NCBI GenBank assembly: GCA_009823505.1
Contig: VZQC01013287.1
Location: forward strand, 2,946,504 to 3,010,503
Source of the DNA: Rhizomys pruinosus
Taxonomy: Eukaryota > Chordata > Mammalia > Rodentia > Spalacidae
Length of the DNA stretch: 64,000 bases
Direction of reading: 5' to 3'
In this document: piece after piece, positions 1-10,788 of the stretch
Numbering within the stretch: the stretch's first letter is position 1
Layout: every line of letters starts with the position of its first letter
Position numbers and translations under genes: made by a program
The notes under the pieces: model-generated
The model's input: the letters and a program-made list of their open reading frames with translations, nothing else
Database searches by the model: none
What the model was told of the DNA's origin: nothing

Positions 1-264
1 CCCTCTAGTTCTTTCTGGATTTTGCCTTTCTCTTCCTTTAGTTCTTTCCAAAATTTGTCATTGTGTCCCTCTAGGTTCTTTTTGAGTTTTTCATTCTCTG
101 TCTTTAGCTCTTTGACTTCTTTATTTTCTTTAATTTCTCTGCATAGGTCTGCAATTATTCCTCTAAGATCTGTTTCTTTGGGTCACTTCCAGGGGAGCCT
201 CATTATAGCTATCTCCTACAGGGTTGGTAGAGCTTGGTGCGGAATTATCCTGCACCTTTCCCAT
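1..264 (-). pseudogene. L1 ORF1 N-terminal part (coiled-coil region), truncated by window edge
   Basis: The reading starts at the ATG at 264-262 (MGKVQDNSAPSS...) and runs about 33 residues to a stop or frame change near 163. The following codons in another frame give a Glu/Lys-rich heptad-like sequence (ELKTENEKLKK), as expected for the coiled coil of L1 ORF1, the RNA-binding chaperone of L1 particles. The frame is broken, so it is a remnant. Confidence 0.6.
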
Positions 265-973
265 GTTGTCCCTTCGTCGTGTCCCTGGCATGTGGGTTTC
301 CCTTTTTTTTTTTTTTTTCCTGTATTCCGATGCCAAGCACACATGTCTTTTCAGTATGTTGAAGGCTTGTTTTGTTTTGCTTGCCTCCATCTGATACTTC
401 TTTTTTCCTCCTCCTTGTTTATGGAGTGTTGACTTGTTTAGGTTTCAGGCTTTCACTTTTGTTTATATTTTGGATATTGGAAGACCAAGTCACTCTTCCT
501 TTCCTATTCTGAGGGTTCTCCAAAAAATACACTTGGGTACTCTCTCCTCAATTCCAGTTGGCAGGGGCTGGGTGGGGGGGTGGGATGCCTGACCTGTCTG
601 GAGCAGCACCAGGCTCCTATCCATGCTTCAGGTGGTCCTAGCAAGCAAGGCCTGTCTGAGCGCCCCCCACACAACTCACTATGGTGCCAGAGCCAGAGCT
701 GCTTCCAAGGCTGCAAGGGGGAAGGGTGACCTGGCCCCGGACAGCCACACCCTGCAAGGGTTTAGGGCTCAGACCTAAGCCCGCGACCAACAGCCCCTCT
801 GCCACAAACCAACGAATCAATTATCCGGCAACCCAAGAATCAATCTGTTCTAAGTTCTACCTGTCTGGAGCGGTGCCAGGCTCCTATCTGCGCTCCAGGT
901 GGTCCCAGCAAGCAAGGCCTGTCTGAGCACCCCACACACGAGCTCTCTATGGCACCAGAGCCAGACCCCAAGA
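1..973 (-). mobile_element. L1 LINE, 5' end (ORF1 start plus 5' UTR), continues left of window
   Basis: Read on the minus strand, 265-973 is an L1 5' UTR and 1-264 is the first part of ORF1. The same ORF1 region is recognisable in the L1 elements at 9640 and 54870. A segment beginning ACCTGTCTGGAGC occurs at 592 and again at 859, 267 bp apart, each about 110 bp long and followed by related sequence. This looks like tandem promoter monomers with the outermost one truncated near 973. The 3' part of the element lies outside the window. Family naming is not possible without a repeat library. Confidence 0.75.
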
Positions 974-1964
974 CTCAATGCTTTTAAAACTCTTACATAA
1001 TAAGCTGCTTCTTTGAGTAATTTGTTACCAAATAAAAAGAATACAGTGGAAAGAAATGCTCTCTTTGTCTTTTGCTTTTCTGTCTGCAGAGGTCTATTTC
1101 CATCGTGAAAATATTCACCTTCAAATGACTTCTTAAAAATACATGAAAATTGGAAGGACTATCTGCTATCCCCCCAAATTCCTGCATCCCTACAGGAATC
1201 ATCTGGGGTTCTCCTCTTTGTTTCGATGCCTGTCTGTGAGCATGGCAGCCTCCTGCCCACTTCAGCTGGTAGCCCTTCCTCCTTATTCCAGAGTTCTGGC
1301 TTGAAAAAAAGCAGGACATTCTGCTTGGACAGATGGAGGGCAGGGTCATTTTCTAAATGAAATGAACACACCAATCGCACTGTGAAATTGGCGTAGCCAT
1401 CGCTGGTGCTGCGAGAGACTGACTTTTATTTTATCTCTGATGGGCAAATCAGAATAGATTAGTTTTTCATGGGAGCTGGAGCAGTGAAAGAAGGCCCTGT
1501 AATGACAGAAATTCTAGGAAGCAATACACTGGGTGGAATAGTATTAAATATCACAAAGGATAATTTTGTTTGCAGTAGAATCTTGAAAAAGTGAATGTTT
1601 AATTCCATTCCTAGCAATAAGAAAACATTTGGTGCTTGCAGTAAAATGATTTACTGCCTTATTGAAAGGAATTGGGCTTTCAGGAAATGGTTTAGGACTC
1701 AAGGTGGTTTTTATGCAATAAGAGGCAGTACATTTACCATGTAGGAGAATTCCATGCAGGCAGAGTGTGTAGGGGAAAAGCATGATGTTTGGTTCAAAAT
1801 ATGTTTTATGTTTCTGACTGTCCAAAATAGATGATTAATCCTGTGTGTGTCATATTTGGCATTGTCCTGACACTAATTAAAAGTGGTTACTTCTTATTTG
1901 TTTTGTAAAACTAATCACTTATTAATGTTAAACACTGCTTTAAAAATTTTTTTTCATTAAAAAA
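974..1964. other. Unassigned unique sequence
   Basis: About 1 kb of AT-rich single-copy-looking DNA. Short open frames on the minus strand (for example 993-1349) have no recognisable domain. I see no SINE or LINE signature. Confidence 0.5.
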
Positions 1965-2185
1965 TAAAAAATATATTCATTACTTTTATGTATATGAGTG
2001 TATTGCCTGCATGTGTGTAAGTGCACCCATGTCCAATGCCTGTGGAGGTCAGAATAGGGCATCAGATCCCCTGGAAATGGAATTTCAGACAGTTGTTAGC
2101 TGCCTTGTGGGTGCTGGGACTTGAACCCTGGGTCCTCTGCAAGAGCTGCCATTGCTCTTAACCACTGAGCCATCTCTCCAGCCCC
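1965..2185 (-). mobile_element. B2 SINE
   Basis: The minus strand begins at 2185 with GGGGCTGGAGAGATGGCTCA, the tRNA-derived B2 head, followed by the A and B box region. It ends in an A-rich tail near 1965. It is diverged and has few CpGs, so it is an old copy. Confidence 0.85.
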
Positions 2186-2211
2186 AACATCACTTTTTCG
2201 ATGTACTTTTT

Positions 2212-2395
2212 CTTGAGAATTTTATACATAATTACTGTATTTACATAATTCCCATTCCCATATCTCCCCCCTCCAACTCTTTCCATCCCACCCACTCCAT
2301 CTCGTATTTTTGGCAATGGCAGTAACCTGTATTGTTTTGGCAGGTGTCTCTGGAATACCCCCCAAAACAGAGAGAGTTCTCCCGTGCCTGGCACT
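2212..2395 (-). mobile_element. Possible L1 3' UTR fragment (antisense)
   Basis: The TTGAGAATTTTATACATAAT motif followed by a C-rich tract resembles the antisense start of old rodent L1 3' UTRs, as also at 5720. Short and diverged, so tentative. Confidence 0.35.
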
Positions 2396-2464
2396 GGGGC
2401 TCTTTTAGATAGTCTATGGCTCTTGAGGGAAGCATTATCACACTGTGTGGTGTAACTCCATTTA

Positions 2465-2476
2465 GTGTGTGTGTGT

Positions 2477-2511
<35 letters not shown>
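2465..2511. repeat. (TG)n microsatellite
   Basis: About 23 TG units with a single TA interruption near 2481. Confidence 0.95.
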
Positions 2512-2512
<1 letters not shown>

Positions 2513-2529
2513 TGTAAACCAAGCTTATA

Positions 2530-2969
2530 AAATAATGTATTTCCCTATGGATTTTTCTAACATCTTTATTGTTGCCCTTCACCTTCCTTCCTCCTCCCTC
2601 TGCGTTGCCTTCTCTTTCCCTCTCCCCAGTTAAAGACCAGCCATTTTTCCCCTTCCCACATCATGGCACTTGTTATTCATGAGTATTTTAACCATAGCTG
2701 TGGTGAAGCATCATCTTTTATAAAAGAACCTGTTTTGCAAAATGATTTTTCTAGTCGTTATTTCTTCCTCCTATTCACTGTGGTCTTTTGAAAATTTCAG
2801 GATGGTCATTTTGCCCTTACTTTCTCCACAGTCCAGGTTGATGTTTTGTCCGTGAACAGTCATTAATGATGATGGGCCTGGTCCTTCACCACTATCTCCT
2901 TCATCTTGTACCTCCAATACCCAGAACAGGGAAGCAGAAATGCCCCCAAGGAGTAGCGCGGCCCTGACC
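2530..2969. other. Unassigned sequence
   Basis: Begins with a CT-rich stretch, then unique-looking DNA. The minus frame 2771-2989 has no recognisable domain. Confidence 0.45.
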
Positions 2970-3377
2970 TGGTTAGTGTAGATTGTCAACTGGGAAGGAT
3001 CTGGAATCTTGTAGGAGACAAGCCTTTAAGCACACCTGTGAGTCTTATCTTTATTAGGTTAGCTTTTGTCCATGCCTGTAAGGGATTATCTTAGGTTAAT
3101 TGATGTACAAAGATTCACCCTAACTGTGAGTGGCATCATGTCCTTGGCTGGGGTCCTAGGCTACATGAACAGGGAACCCTAACTGAGCATGAGTGTCCCT
3201 TCATCACCCCTTTCTTGGTGACCGTGTATATGATGTGGCCAGTCGTTCCTAGCTCCTGCTGCCTTGATTTCCCACCATGATGAACTGTGAGCCCAAATAA
3301 AACAATAACCCTTTCTTTCTTAAGTTGCTTTTGTCAGGGTATTTTATCACAGCAACAGGAAAAGTAAGGAAGACAAA
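2970..3377 (+). mobile_element. Diverged MaLR/ERVL-type LTR
   Basis: It aligns by eye with the LTRs at 28729 and 61941. Shared landmarks in order are a TGTCAACT block, a GATGAACTGTGAGCC block, an AATAAA-containing polyadenylation segment (3296-3306) and a terminal TTTTATCACAGCAACAG-type block. It is much more diverged than the other two copies, so it is old. Non-coding. Confidence 0.55.
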
Positions 3378-4345
3378 AACTCCGTCACACATAGAGGGGG
3401 GAGAAAACAGGAGAGAAGGTGTTCTCTCAGTAGAATTCAAGCTGGCAGGTCTGAGTGGGAACTCCACTGCAGGGTTATAAAAGAGTTCAATTTGTATTTG
3501 TGGAAAGTTAATGCTGATGAAGTTGGAGTGGGTTAGATATTTTAGTTGCATTTTTTTTGTTTTGTTATGAGGAGGGGCTGCCAATTCAGGTCAAGCTTAG
3601 CTAATACTTGCATCACAACCCTTTAAACTGGTAGATTGCAACACAGCTGACCCATCTGCTTTCTTTTTGGGCAAATTATCTAGAGAATAAATTAAGTTCT
3701 GAGAATATAAGCCAATAAACTGAAGCAATAAATTCAGCTTTAATAAAATGAAACAGGTTCCCCACATTTCACTTTAAGCTGCAACTTTATTAAGTAGAGT
3801 TACAGGTGTTTTATTAAGCACATTGGTAATAACGTTTTTTGAATTGACAAGTATTTCCTATTGTTTCACTATTCTGCCTCTTTGGAGGGCCTAGATCCTT
3901 CTCCAAAACACTTAAAGAGCACGGTCGTCGTGGTTGCCAGATAGTAGAAGGTGACGAAAAGGTCCCAAATTAGTAATCTGATAAATGGGCTAGCCTAGTT
4001 GAGAACTGTGGACTTTCTTGGGTGGGGCACCCATGGTGTGCTTCAGGCTGCTGGCTCCACTGGTAGAGAGCTGCTCAATTGCCCGCCTAGTGATTGATTA
4101 CTCAGCACTTAATTAGCATTCCCCTTACCAATGCAATGGAATAGCTAGGTTTTTAGACAATAAAAAATTGATGTTGGGAGCTCCTTGAAGGTCTTAAAAC
4201 TAGATTTAATGTTGGATGACGATGGCCAGATTATTTGTAGAGGCCTTTGAGACTGATTGCAAATATAGTACCTCTGAAAAGTTACAGCCTTATTCAACTC
4301 AGAATTTCACTATCTACAAAGGTGATCTCCTGATACTTAAAATTA
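3378..4345. other. Unassigned unique sequence with homeodomain-like motifs
   Basis: No repeat signature seen. Around 4085-4130 there is a cluster of TGATTGATTAC and TTAATTAGCA motifs. No credible exon. Confidence 0.4.
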
Positions 4346-4362
4346 GAATGCTTTTTTTCTTT

Positions 4363-4611
4363 TTCTTTTTTTTTTTAATTTTATTTATTTTTGTATGTGT
4401 ATGAATGTACTATCTGCATGTAGGTTTGTGCACCCGTGTCGTCCAATGCCACGGAGGTCAGAAGAGGGTCTCGGATTCCCCTGGAACTGGAGTTCTCCTG
4501 GAATTGGAGTTACAGATGGTTCTTAGCTGCCATGTGGGTGCTGGGGATCGAACCCGGGTCCTCTGCAAGAGCAGTCGGTGCCCTTAACTGCTAGGCCATC
4601 TCTCCAGCCCC
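4363..4611 (-). mobile_element. B2 SINE, duplication-bearing subfamily, with target duplication
   Basis: Head at 4611, A-rich tail near 4363. Flanked by GAATGCTTTTTTTCTT at 4346 and 4612, a target-site duplication at a T-run as expected for L1-driven retroposition. The body contains the internal tandem duplication (two CTGGAA-TTGGAGTT blocks, about 4480-4511) that marks one B2 subfamily here. Confidence 0.92.
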
Positions 4612-4627
4612 GAATGCTTTTTTTCTT

Positions 4628-5317
4628 AACATATTCTATCACTCCTCCATCTTAAAGATGCCAAATGTTACAAATAAAACTATAGGAGATCCATTATAAG
4701 TAAAATGTTTATATTTAAGACATTATATGAAAACATCGTTCATTGCTAATGCAGAACTCTAATGTAACTGGGCATTCTGTATTCTCTGGCAGCTCCATTC
4801 ACTGTTTCATACTTAGATTCTAAATTCTTGATTTCTCCCACAGTTTATTTCTCAGGGTATATCCTCTTTTCAGGTTTTGTAACTAAATCACATGTAATGA
4901 TCCTCTTTTCCGTACTTTCTCCCAAATACCATTATCATCAGGCACCAAGGAGGAGTAATATTGGGATGGAAGGTACATATGATAATAGTGTGTTTAAAAA
5001 AAAGCCATAAAATGCCTCTGTCTTATCCTGGATACAATATATAGCTTTGCGTAAAAAGTATTTTTAGTTCCTTAGATGCCTCTACATGTGACATTTGGTA
5101 TATTAAGCTAATTAATCAGAATACTTGTTGATAGTGATCTTCATTCTTTTTAAGCCTATGCCCAAATATATACTTATATACATATACATTATACATATAT
5201 AAACAAATATATATCTACATATATATGTGTGTGTACACATGTAGTTGTGATTTTGATATTTTTATCAAAAATCTATAAGACTGATATGAATGGCAAAATA
5301 AATAATTTTTTTCAATT
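4628..5317. other. Unassigned AT-rich sequence
   Basis: Unique-looking DNA with TA/TG-rich microsatellite-like sequence around 5165-5235. No gene signal. Confidence 0.45.
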
Positions 5318-5466
5318 TTTTTTTTGAGACATGGTCTCAATGTGTAGCCTTGGCTGACCTGAAACTCACTAGATAGACCAGACTAGCCTTGAACTCATTC
5401 TGATCTTCCTGCCTCTACCTGTCTCCCATGTGCTGGGATTAAAAGTCTATGCCACCAGGCCCAACA
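5318..5466 (-). mobile_element. B1 SINE, diverged
   Basis: Minus-strand B1 (7SL-derived): poly(T) then GAGACATGGTCTCA, GTAGACCAGACTAGCC-like and GTGCTGGGATTAAA blocks. An old copy with many changes. Confidence 0.85.
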
Positions 5467-5709
5467 CAAAATAAGCAACTTTGTGGTGAAACACATTAGC
5501 CTTTCCATTCTGAAATGTCCACATGTCTACCCTGCCCTGGGCATGTCTTTCCCTGCCATAGTCAGAGCCGCCCGTTGTTGCTGGTCATCTTCTCTTCACT
5601 TTTCCTAGTCTGTCTCTGTCTAGACTCCCTCTTCTTTAAGTGCTGCTCCTGGAGGCTCAGGAATTCTTTTCACTTAAATTATTTTGTCTCAATCAGCCCA
5701 CACCCATCT

Positions 5710-5839
5710 TTTTTTTTTAATTTGAGGATTTTGTATATGAGTACACTGTATTTGCATCATTTCTAGCCCCCCCCAATCTACCCATGTCCCCAACCACCCT
5801 TTCTTGAATTCATGACTTCATCTATATTTATTTTTGTTT

Positions 5840-5874
<35 letters not shown>

Positions 5875-7290
5875 AAGCATATGTGTCTGTACACACTCAC
5901 ACACACACACACACATACACACAGAGTCCTACTGAGTTGGATTAGTGTTGCCCTTATAGGTATGTCTTTAGGACCAAACACAGGATTGGGGTCTCATCCC
6001 TGGAAAATAGACACATCTGATTCCCCTTCCCTCAACAGCTGCTGACTTGTAGCTCTTCCTCTAGAGGTAGGGCCTTGTGAAATCTTCCTCCATCCATATT
6101 GGCACGCTGATTGGTGTGGTCTTTAAAGGTCTTGTGCAGGGAACCATGTTGTTGAGACTTCATAGGAGCAACATCCCTGTCCTGTTCAGAAGAAATCAGC
6201 AGCAGCAGTCATTCATCCTTAAGCTCTTACAATTTTTCTACCCTCTTTTGACAATGTTTCCTGAGCCTTGGGTGTAGGGGTTGGGTATATAGATGTCCCA
6301 TTTGGAGCTGGGCACTCCAAGGTTACTTAATTTGACCAGGTGTTGATTTCTTTCAAATGGCCTCTGCTGCAAAAAGCAAGTTCTTCGATGAGATGTGAGA
6401 ACTGCACTTATTTATAGGCATAGGGATGAATATTTAGAAGGAAGTTGGAAACTATATTTTGTTAGTAATATGAAAGTAGTTGGCTCTTCTCTGGGGCCTG
6501 TGAACCCTCTCTCTAGCCATGGGTTCTTGGCTAACTTTACAGTACCAGACATGAGTTTCCCCCAACTGAAGGGGCTTTAGGTCTAATTAGACAGCTATTG
6601 GCTGCCCCCAAGATAAAAGTGTCACTACTGCACCATTATGGACATCTTGCCGGTCCCATTGTTGTCTGGGCTTTGCATCTGGGAGGACTGTTGATAAATT
6701 TTCTTTCTTGGCAGCTCACAGAGCACCTTCCAACACGTAGGAGCACTAGTCCTGAGGGAAGAGGCTTCGCAGCCACTGCCATCTTCATTTCTTCAAGTTC
6801 CATGACCAAAGTAAGTGGTGCTAAGACAAGTCCTCATCAGGTCAACTCTGCAACAAGGTTCTTAAAACAGTATTTCTTTCCTCCCTACTGTCACTAAATG
6901 GGAAAGAGAGACATTGGGATTTTAAAAATGCCAGCTTAACCATGAAGATGAAGGACGACAGCACTCCTCTACCGTAGACCCTTGGATTTCCCCAGAGCCA
7001 CTGTGCAACTTTACTGCTCCTGAATGAAGAAGCCTGCGCCCAATAATCAGCATGTTCTGAGGGGAAGGAGCTTCCCCCCACCTTTTGAAGCTTTCTTCTT
7101 CTTCCTGGAACAGAAGAAACCTTGTTGGAATCAGGGACAGACACTGGCATCCTTCTCTGCCACAGTATCCTCTTCAGGATGAGTTGTCTATAACCAGAGG
7201 GGCACCACTTACAGAGGAAGGAGGGAAGACTATGTTAGCAGCCTGGCCTTTGGGGTTCCCCAGGAATGGCTAAGGATGCCCTGATAAATG
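5710..7290 (-). mobile_element. L1 3' UTR-like block, antisense
   Basis: Starts with a T-run (5711-5720), consistent with an antisense poly(A) tail, then the C-rich and TA/CA-rich sequence typical of old rodent L1 3' UTRs. The stretch around 6240-6300 (CAATGTTTCCTGAGCCTTGG) recurs at 63500-63560. No coding function. The far boundary near 7290 is approximate. Confidence 0.5.
5840..5923. repeat. (CA)n-(TA)n-(CA)n compound microsatellite
   Basis: CA repeats 5840-5855, TA repeats 5856-5873, and a second CA tract 5891-5923, inside the antisense L1 3' UTR-like block. Confidence 0.9.
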
Positions 7291-7440
7291 ACTAATGAGA
7301 GCTCAAGAGAGAGGTTATACTGGTTATTTGGTCTATGGAGGAAGCATCAATGAGTTGGGCTGCAAAGGGCTACGCCATACCCAGGCTCACTTAAGGCAGT
7401 AGTGTCCGTTAAGCATGAATTACTCGAGATATGACTTTTA

Positions 7441-7678
7441 AAAAATTTTATTTATTTTATTTTTATGTGTATGAATGTACTGCTGCATGTAGGTTTGTTG
7501 CACCCGTGTCGGGCAATGACGCGGACGGTTCAGAAGAGGGTGTCAGATTCCCCTGGCCACTGGAGTAATTTGTTTAAAGACGGTTCTCAGCCGTCATGTG
7601 GGTGCTGGGAATCGAACTCGGGTCCTCTTCAAGCGCCGTTGGCACTCTTGAACCGTCTAGGCCATCTTCTCCAGCCCC
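7441..7678 (-). mobile_element. B2 SINE, young-looking but full of single-base indels
   Basis: Head at 7678, tail at 7441. Flanked by GATATGACTTTTA (7428-7440) and the near-identical GATATATGACTTTTA (7680-7694). CpGs are well kept, yet the body has several extra single bases compared with other copies (for example near 7500, 7525, 7655). It lacks the internal duplication. Confidence 0.9.
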
Positions 7679-7757
7679 AGATATATGACTTTTAACAGTT
7701 ATTTCTAACTAATGCAATACAATGATCACAGCTCCTGTCAAAAGAAATAGTTTTTAA

Positions 7758-7980
7758 CTATTTTATTTATTATTTTTATTTTATGTGTATGAGTGTATTG
7801 CTTGTATGTATGTAAAAGCACTCATGTTGTGCAATGCCTGTGGAGGTCAGAAGACAGTGTTGAATCTCCTGGAACTGGAGTTACAGATGATTGTTAGCCA
7901 CCAGTGGGTGATGGAAATTGAACTTGGGTCCTCTGTAACGGCAGCCAGGGCTCCTAACTGCTGAGCCATCTCTCCAACCC
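7758..7980 (-). mobile_element. B2 SINE, old
   Basis: Head at 7980 (GGTTGGAGAGATGGCTCAGC on the minus strand), A-rich tail near 7758. Approximate flanking repeats of the AAAGAAATAGTTTTTA type. CpG-depleted. Confidence 0.85.
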
Positions 7981-8047
7981 TAAGGAAAAAGTTTTTAATA
8001 CTTCTAGATTATGATAAATATCTCTCCTGATCTTTATTTTATTTTAT

Positions 8048-8202
8048 TCTATTTTTTAGTCTTTTTGAGATAGTCACCCTGTAGCTCTAGCTGGCCTGGA
8101 ACTCACTATGTAGACCAGGCTGGCATTGAACTCACAGAGATCTGCCTGTCTCTGCCTCCTGAGTGCTGGGATTAAAAGTGTGTGCCACCACACCCGCTAC
8201 TA
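8048..8202 (-). mobile_element. B1 SINE
   Basis: Antisense B1 with recognisable GTAGACCAGGCTGGC and GTGCTGGGATTAAAA blocks and a 5' end near 8202. Confidence 0.88.
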
Positions 8203-8224
8203 TTTAAAAAAAAAAAAAAAAAAA

Positions 8225-8345
8225 TTATATTGATTTAATGTGTGTATGTACACATTGCCATGCAACATGCCGTGTCATATGTGTGGCAGTCAGAGGACAA
8301 CTTAGGGAAGTTCGTGGCTCACAAACGAGAATGTTTAGTATTGAC
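8225..8345 (-). mobile_element. B3-type SINE fragment
   Basis: Antisense tail and GTCAGAGGACAACTT block typical of B3. The head is missing. Confidence 0.5.
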
Positions 8346-8399
8346 TGAGGCCAGTGCCAGCCCACCAAGGCAGAACCCACGAGCTGTGCTAGTCCGTGG

Positions 8400-8585
8400 C
8401 ATGGAATCTATGTTATTTATTATGTGTATTCGTGCTTGTGTGCATGCCACAGAACACATGTGGCGGTCAGAGGACAGTGTTCAGGAATCAGTCCTCTCCC
8501 TGTACTCTGTGGTCCTGGAGAGTGAACTCAGGGTGTCAGCCTGGGCAGCAAGTACCCTTACCTGCGGAGCTATCTCGCTGGCCCT
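8400..8585 (-). mobile_element. B3-type SINE
   Basis: Minus-strand head near 8585 (GGCCAGCGAGATAGCTCCGC) then a diverged body and GTCAGAGGACAGTGTT block. B3 is a B2-related tRNA-derived family. Confidence 0.7.
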
Positions 8586-8787
8586 GAAATCTAGGACTAC
8601 AAACTTTTGATCACTTTTCAGCACCCACAGAAACATTTTAAAAAATATTTTCCATTTCATTCATTATTCTGAAACATTCAAGAGGATAAAAAATGATGAA
8701 AGCTTAAGGTTAATGGATATCCCAATTACCCAAATTTGATCAGCATCCAATGTATTAATATATATCAATCAAAAATTACATTGTTAT
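8586..8787. other. Unassigned AT-rich sequence
   Basis: No recognisable element or gene. Confidence 0.4.
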
Positions 8788-8930
8788 AGCCGGGCGTGGT
8801 GGCTCATGCCTTTAATCCCAGCTCTTGGGAGGTAGGCAGGTCTCTGTGAGTTCAAGGCCAGCCTGGTCTACATAGTGAGCTCCAGGCCAGCTGGGACTAA
8901 AGGGAGACCTTGTCTCAAAAGACCAAAAAA
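8788..8930 (+). mobile_element. B1 SINE
   Basis: Complete plus-strand B1 from GCCGGGCGTGGTGG to an AAAGACCAAAAAAA tail. Confidence 0.93.
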
Positions 8931-9639
8931 ATTACAGTTACTCATAAATACCTGCAAATACTATATACCAACAAGGAATACAGTATTAAGCAAACACTTC
9001 CCAGAGAAGACGGGTAAGCAAGCAAATGACTTGTCAGCAGTGTAGAAAAGGAAATGCTAGCTTTCCTGAGGGTCGTAGGAGAGACTCTGTCTCTTTCCAA
9101 GGAAGCAGTTTTCATTATACCACAACACGGTACTCCGGCCATCTAGCTTAGAACCATAGTGAGGTGTGGGTGGTGAGAGCTGCCAGCTCTGGGTGGCCTT
9201 ATAAGAAGACAATCCGGATTTGAGATCTCCTGAGGCCCAGCCCGCGGAAGGAAGCGGGGGAGACCGGTAGGACTGGTGCCTCAGCGAGCTGATTGTCGAT
9301 CCTTTGGTTCCTCTGTCTTTGGTTTGATTGGCCTTTGTTGCTTTGAGGTTGGAGTTGATCCTCCCACTGGGATTCAAGGTGTGTTCTTTTGCTTGATTTG
9401 ATCTAGTGGCTGTGGGCGGAGTTATCCTCCCAGCCGATATTAAAGTCAGGCTTGTGTGACTCTTGAGATTTGAGATCTCCTGAGCCCAGCGGAAGGTGCC
9501 CCCCCCCTGCCAACTGAGATTACGAGAAGCATCTGAAGAGGCAAGCAAGCTAACAGTCAAACAAGTGAAGAGGCATTTGGATTACTTGGAATACAGGGAA
9601 GGGGAAGCCCATATGCAGATCACGAAGAAGAGACTAACA

Positions 9640-10765
9640 CTGGAGGGCAGGATAATCCCCACGCCAAGCCTTACCAACCCTATGGCAAGACTCCTGCAGT
9701 GGGATCCCCCAGGGATGCCCCAGACACAGACATCAGAAACACAATTGGGAACATATTTAAAGAACTACAAGATCATAAAGAACAAATTAAAGAACTAAGA
9801 AAAGAGAATGAGGAACTCAAGAAGGACCAAGGAGAGAGAGAATGACCAAGCTCTGGCAAGGAAGTAGAAACACTGAAAAGATTCCATTCTGAAAAGAAAA
9901 GAAACCAACCAGCGAACAAAAGAGTACAAAAAGAGATCGAGAAGCTCCAAAAGAAATAGAAACACTCAAGAAATCAGAAGAGGAAATGAAAAAGGAAATC
10001 AAACACTCATCCATTCAAGAGGAAAAAGGAATGGAAAAAAACCTCAGAAGCAAAGAAAGAAACACAAAGAATAAAGACTGGAAAGCATAGAAAACACAGA
10101 CAACTTAAAAACCTCAAGGAAATATGAAAAATTTAAAATTCACAAAAATGGAACAACCAGGAGCTGTGGGACACTATGAAAAGATCAAACCTCCACATCA
10201 TAGGAATAGAAGGAAGGAGAAGAATCCCAAGAGAATGATATTGTCAGATCTTCAACAGAAATAATAGATTGAAAACTTCCCCAAACTAAACAAAAAGGAC
10301 ACCAATACCAATACAAGAAGCACATAGAACTCCAAACAGAGATCAGAAAAGAAGAAATCTCCAGCCACATCATATTAAAATGCAAGACACCCAAAAACAA
10401 ACAACAAACCAAATCCTTAAAGCGACCCAGAGAAAACCCACAAGTGGACCTAGTAAGGGGAACCTATCAGAATTACAACGGACTTCTCAACGCAAACGCA
10501 TGAAGTGAAAGCAAGAAGAACTGGAGCAAAAGCTTCCCAGTGTTACGGGACAATAGATGCCACCCAACCCAGGTACTATACCCAGCAAAATGTCCATCAT
10601 AGTGGAGGAGAGAGGAAAATCTTCATGACATAAACACATTGAAAGAGTACATGTCCGGAAAACCAACCCTTCAGAAATACTTGAAGCAATTCAAAGAACA
10701 GAAGAAAGGAGCACAACCAACCCAGCCACCTAAGAAAGAGAAATCAATAAAAGCATAACTGCAGA
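9640..10765 (+). pseudogene. L1 ORF1 remnant
   Basis: Homologous to the ORF1 starts at 264 and 54869. The region matching the start codon reads CTGGAGGGCAGG, so the ATG appears lost. Downstream, in alternating frames, there is a coiled-coil signature (KEQIKELRKENEELKK at about 9778-9825) and then the part expected for the RRM and C-terminal nucleic-acid-binding domains. Multiple frameshifts and in-frame stops make it non-coding as given. Confidence 0.75.
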
Positions 10766-10788
10766 AGAGAAAAAAACCCAAACGCAAG

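Noticed and set aside
22..432. 136-codon plus-strand open frame
   Set aside because: It is the antisense of L1 ORF1 and 5' UTR; the composition (Phe/Ser/Leu) is as expected from reversed A-rich sequence.
7441..7678. tRNA gene
   Set aside because: The A- and B-box-like sequence belongs to B2 SINE heads. There is no complete cloverleaf or tRNA terminator context.
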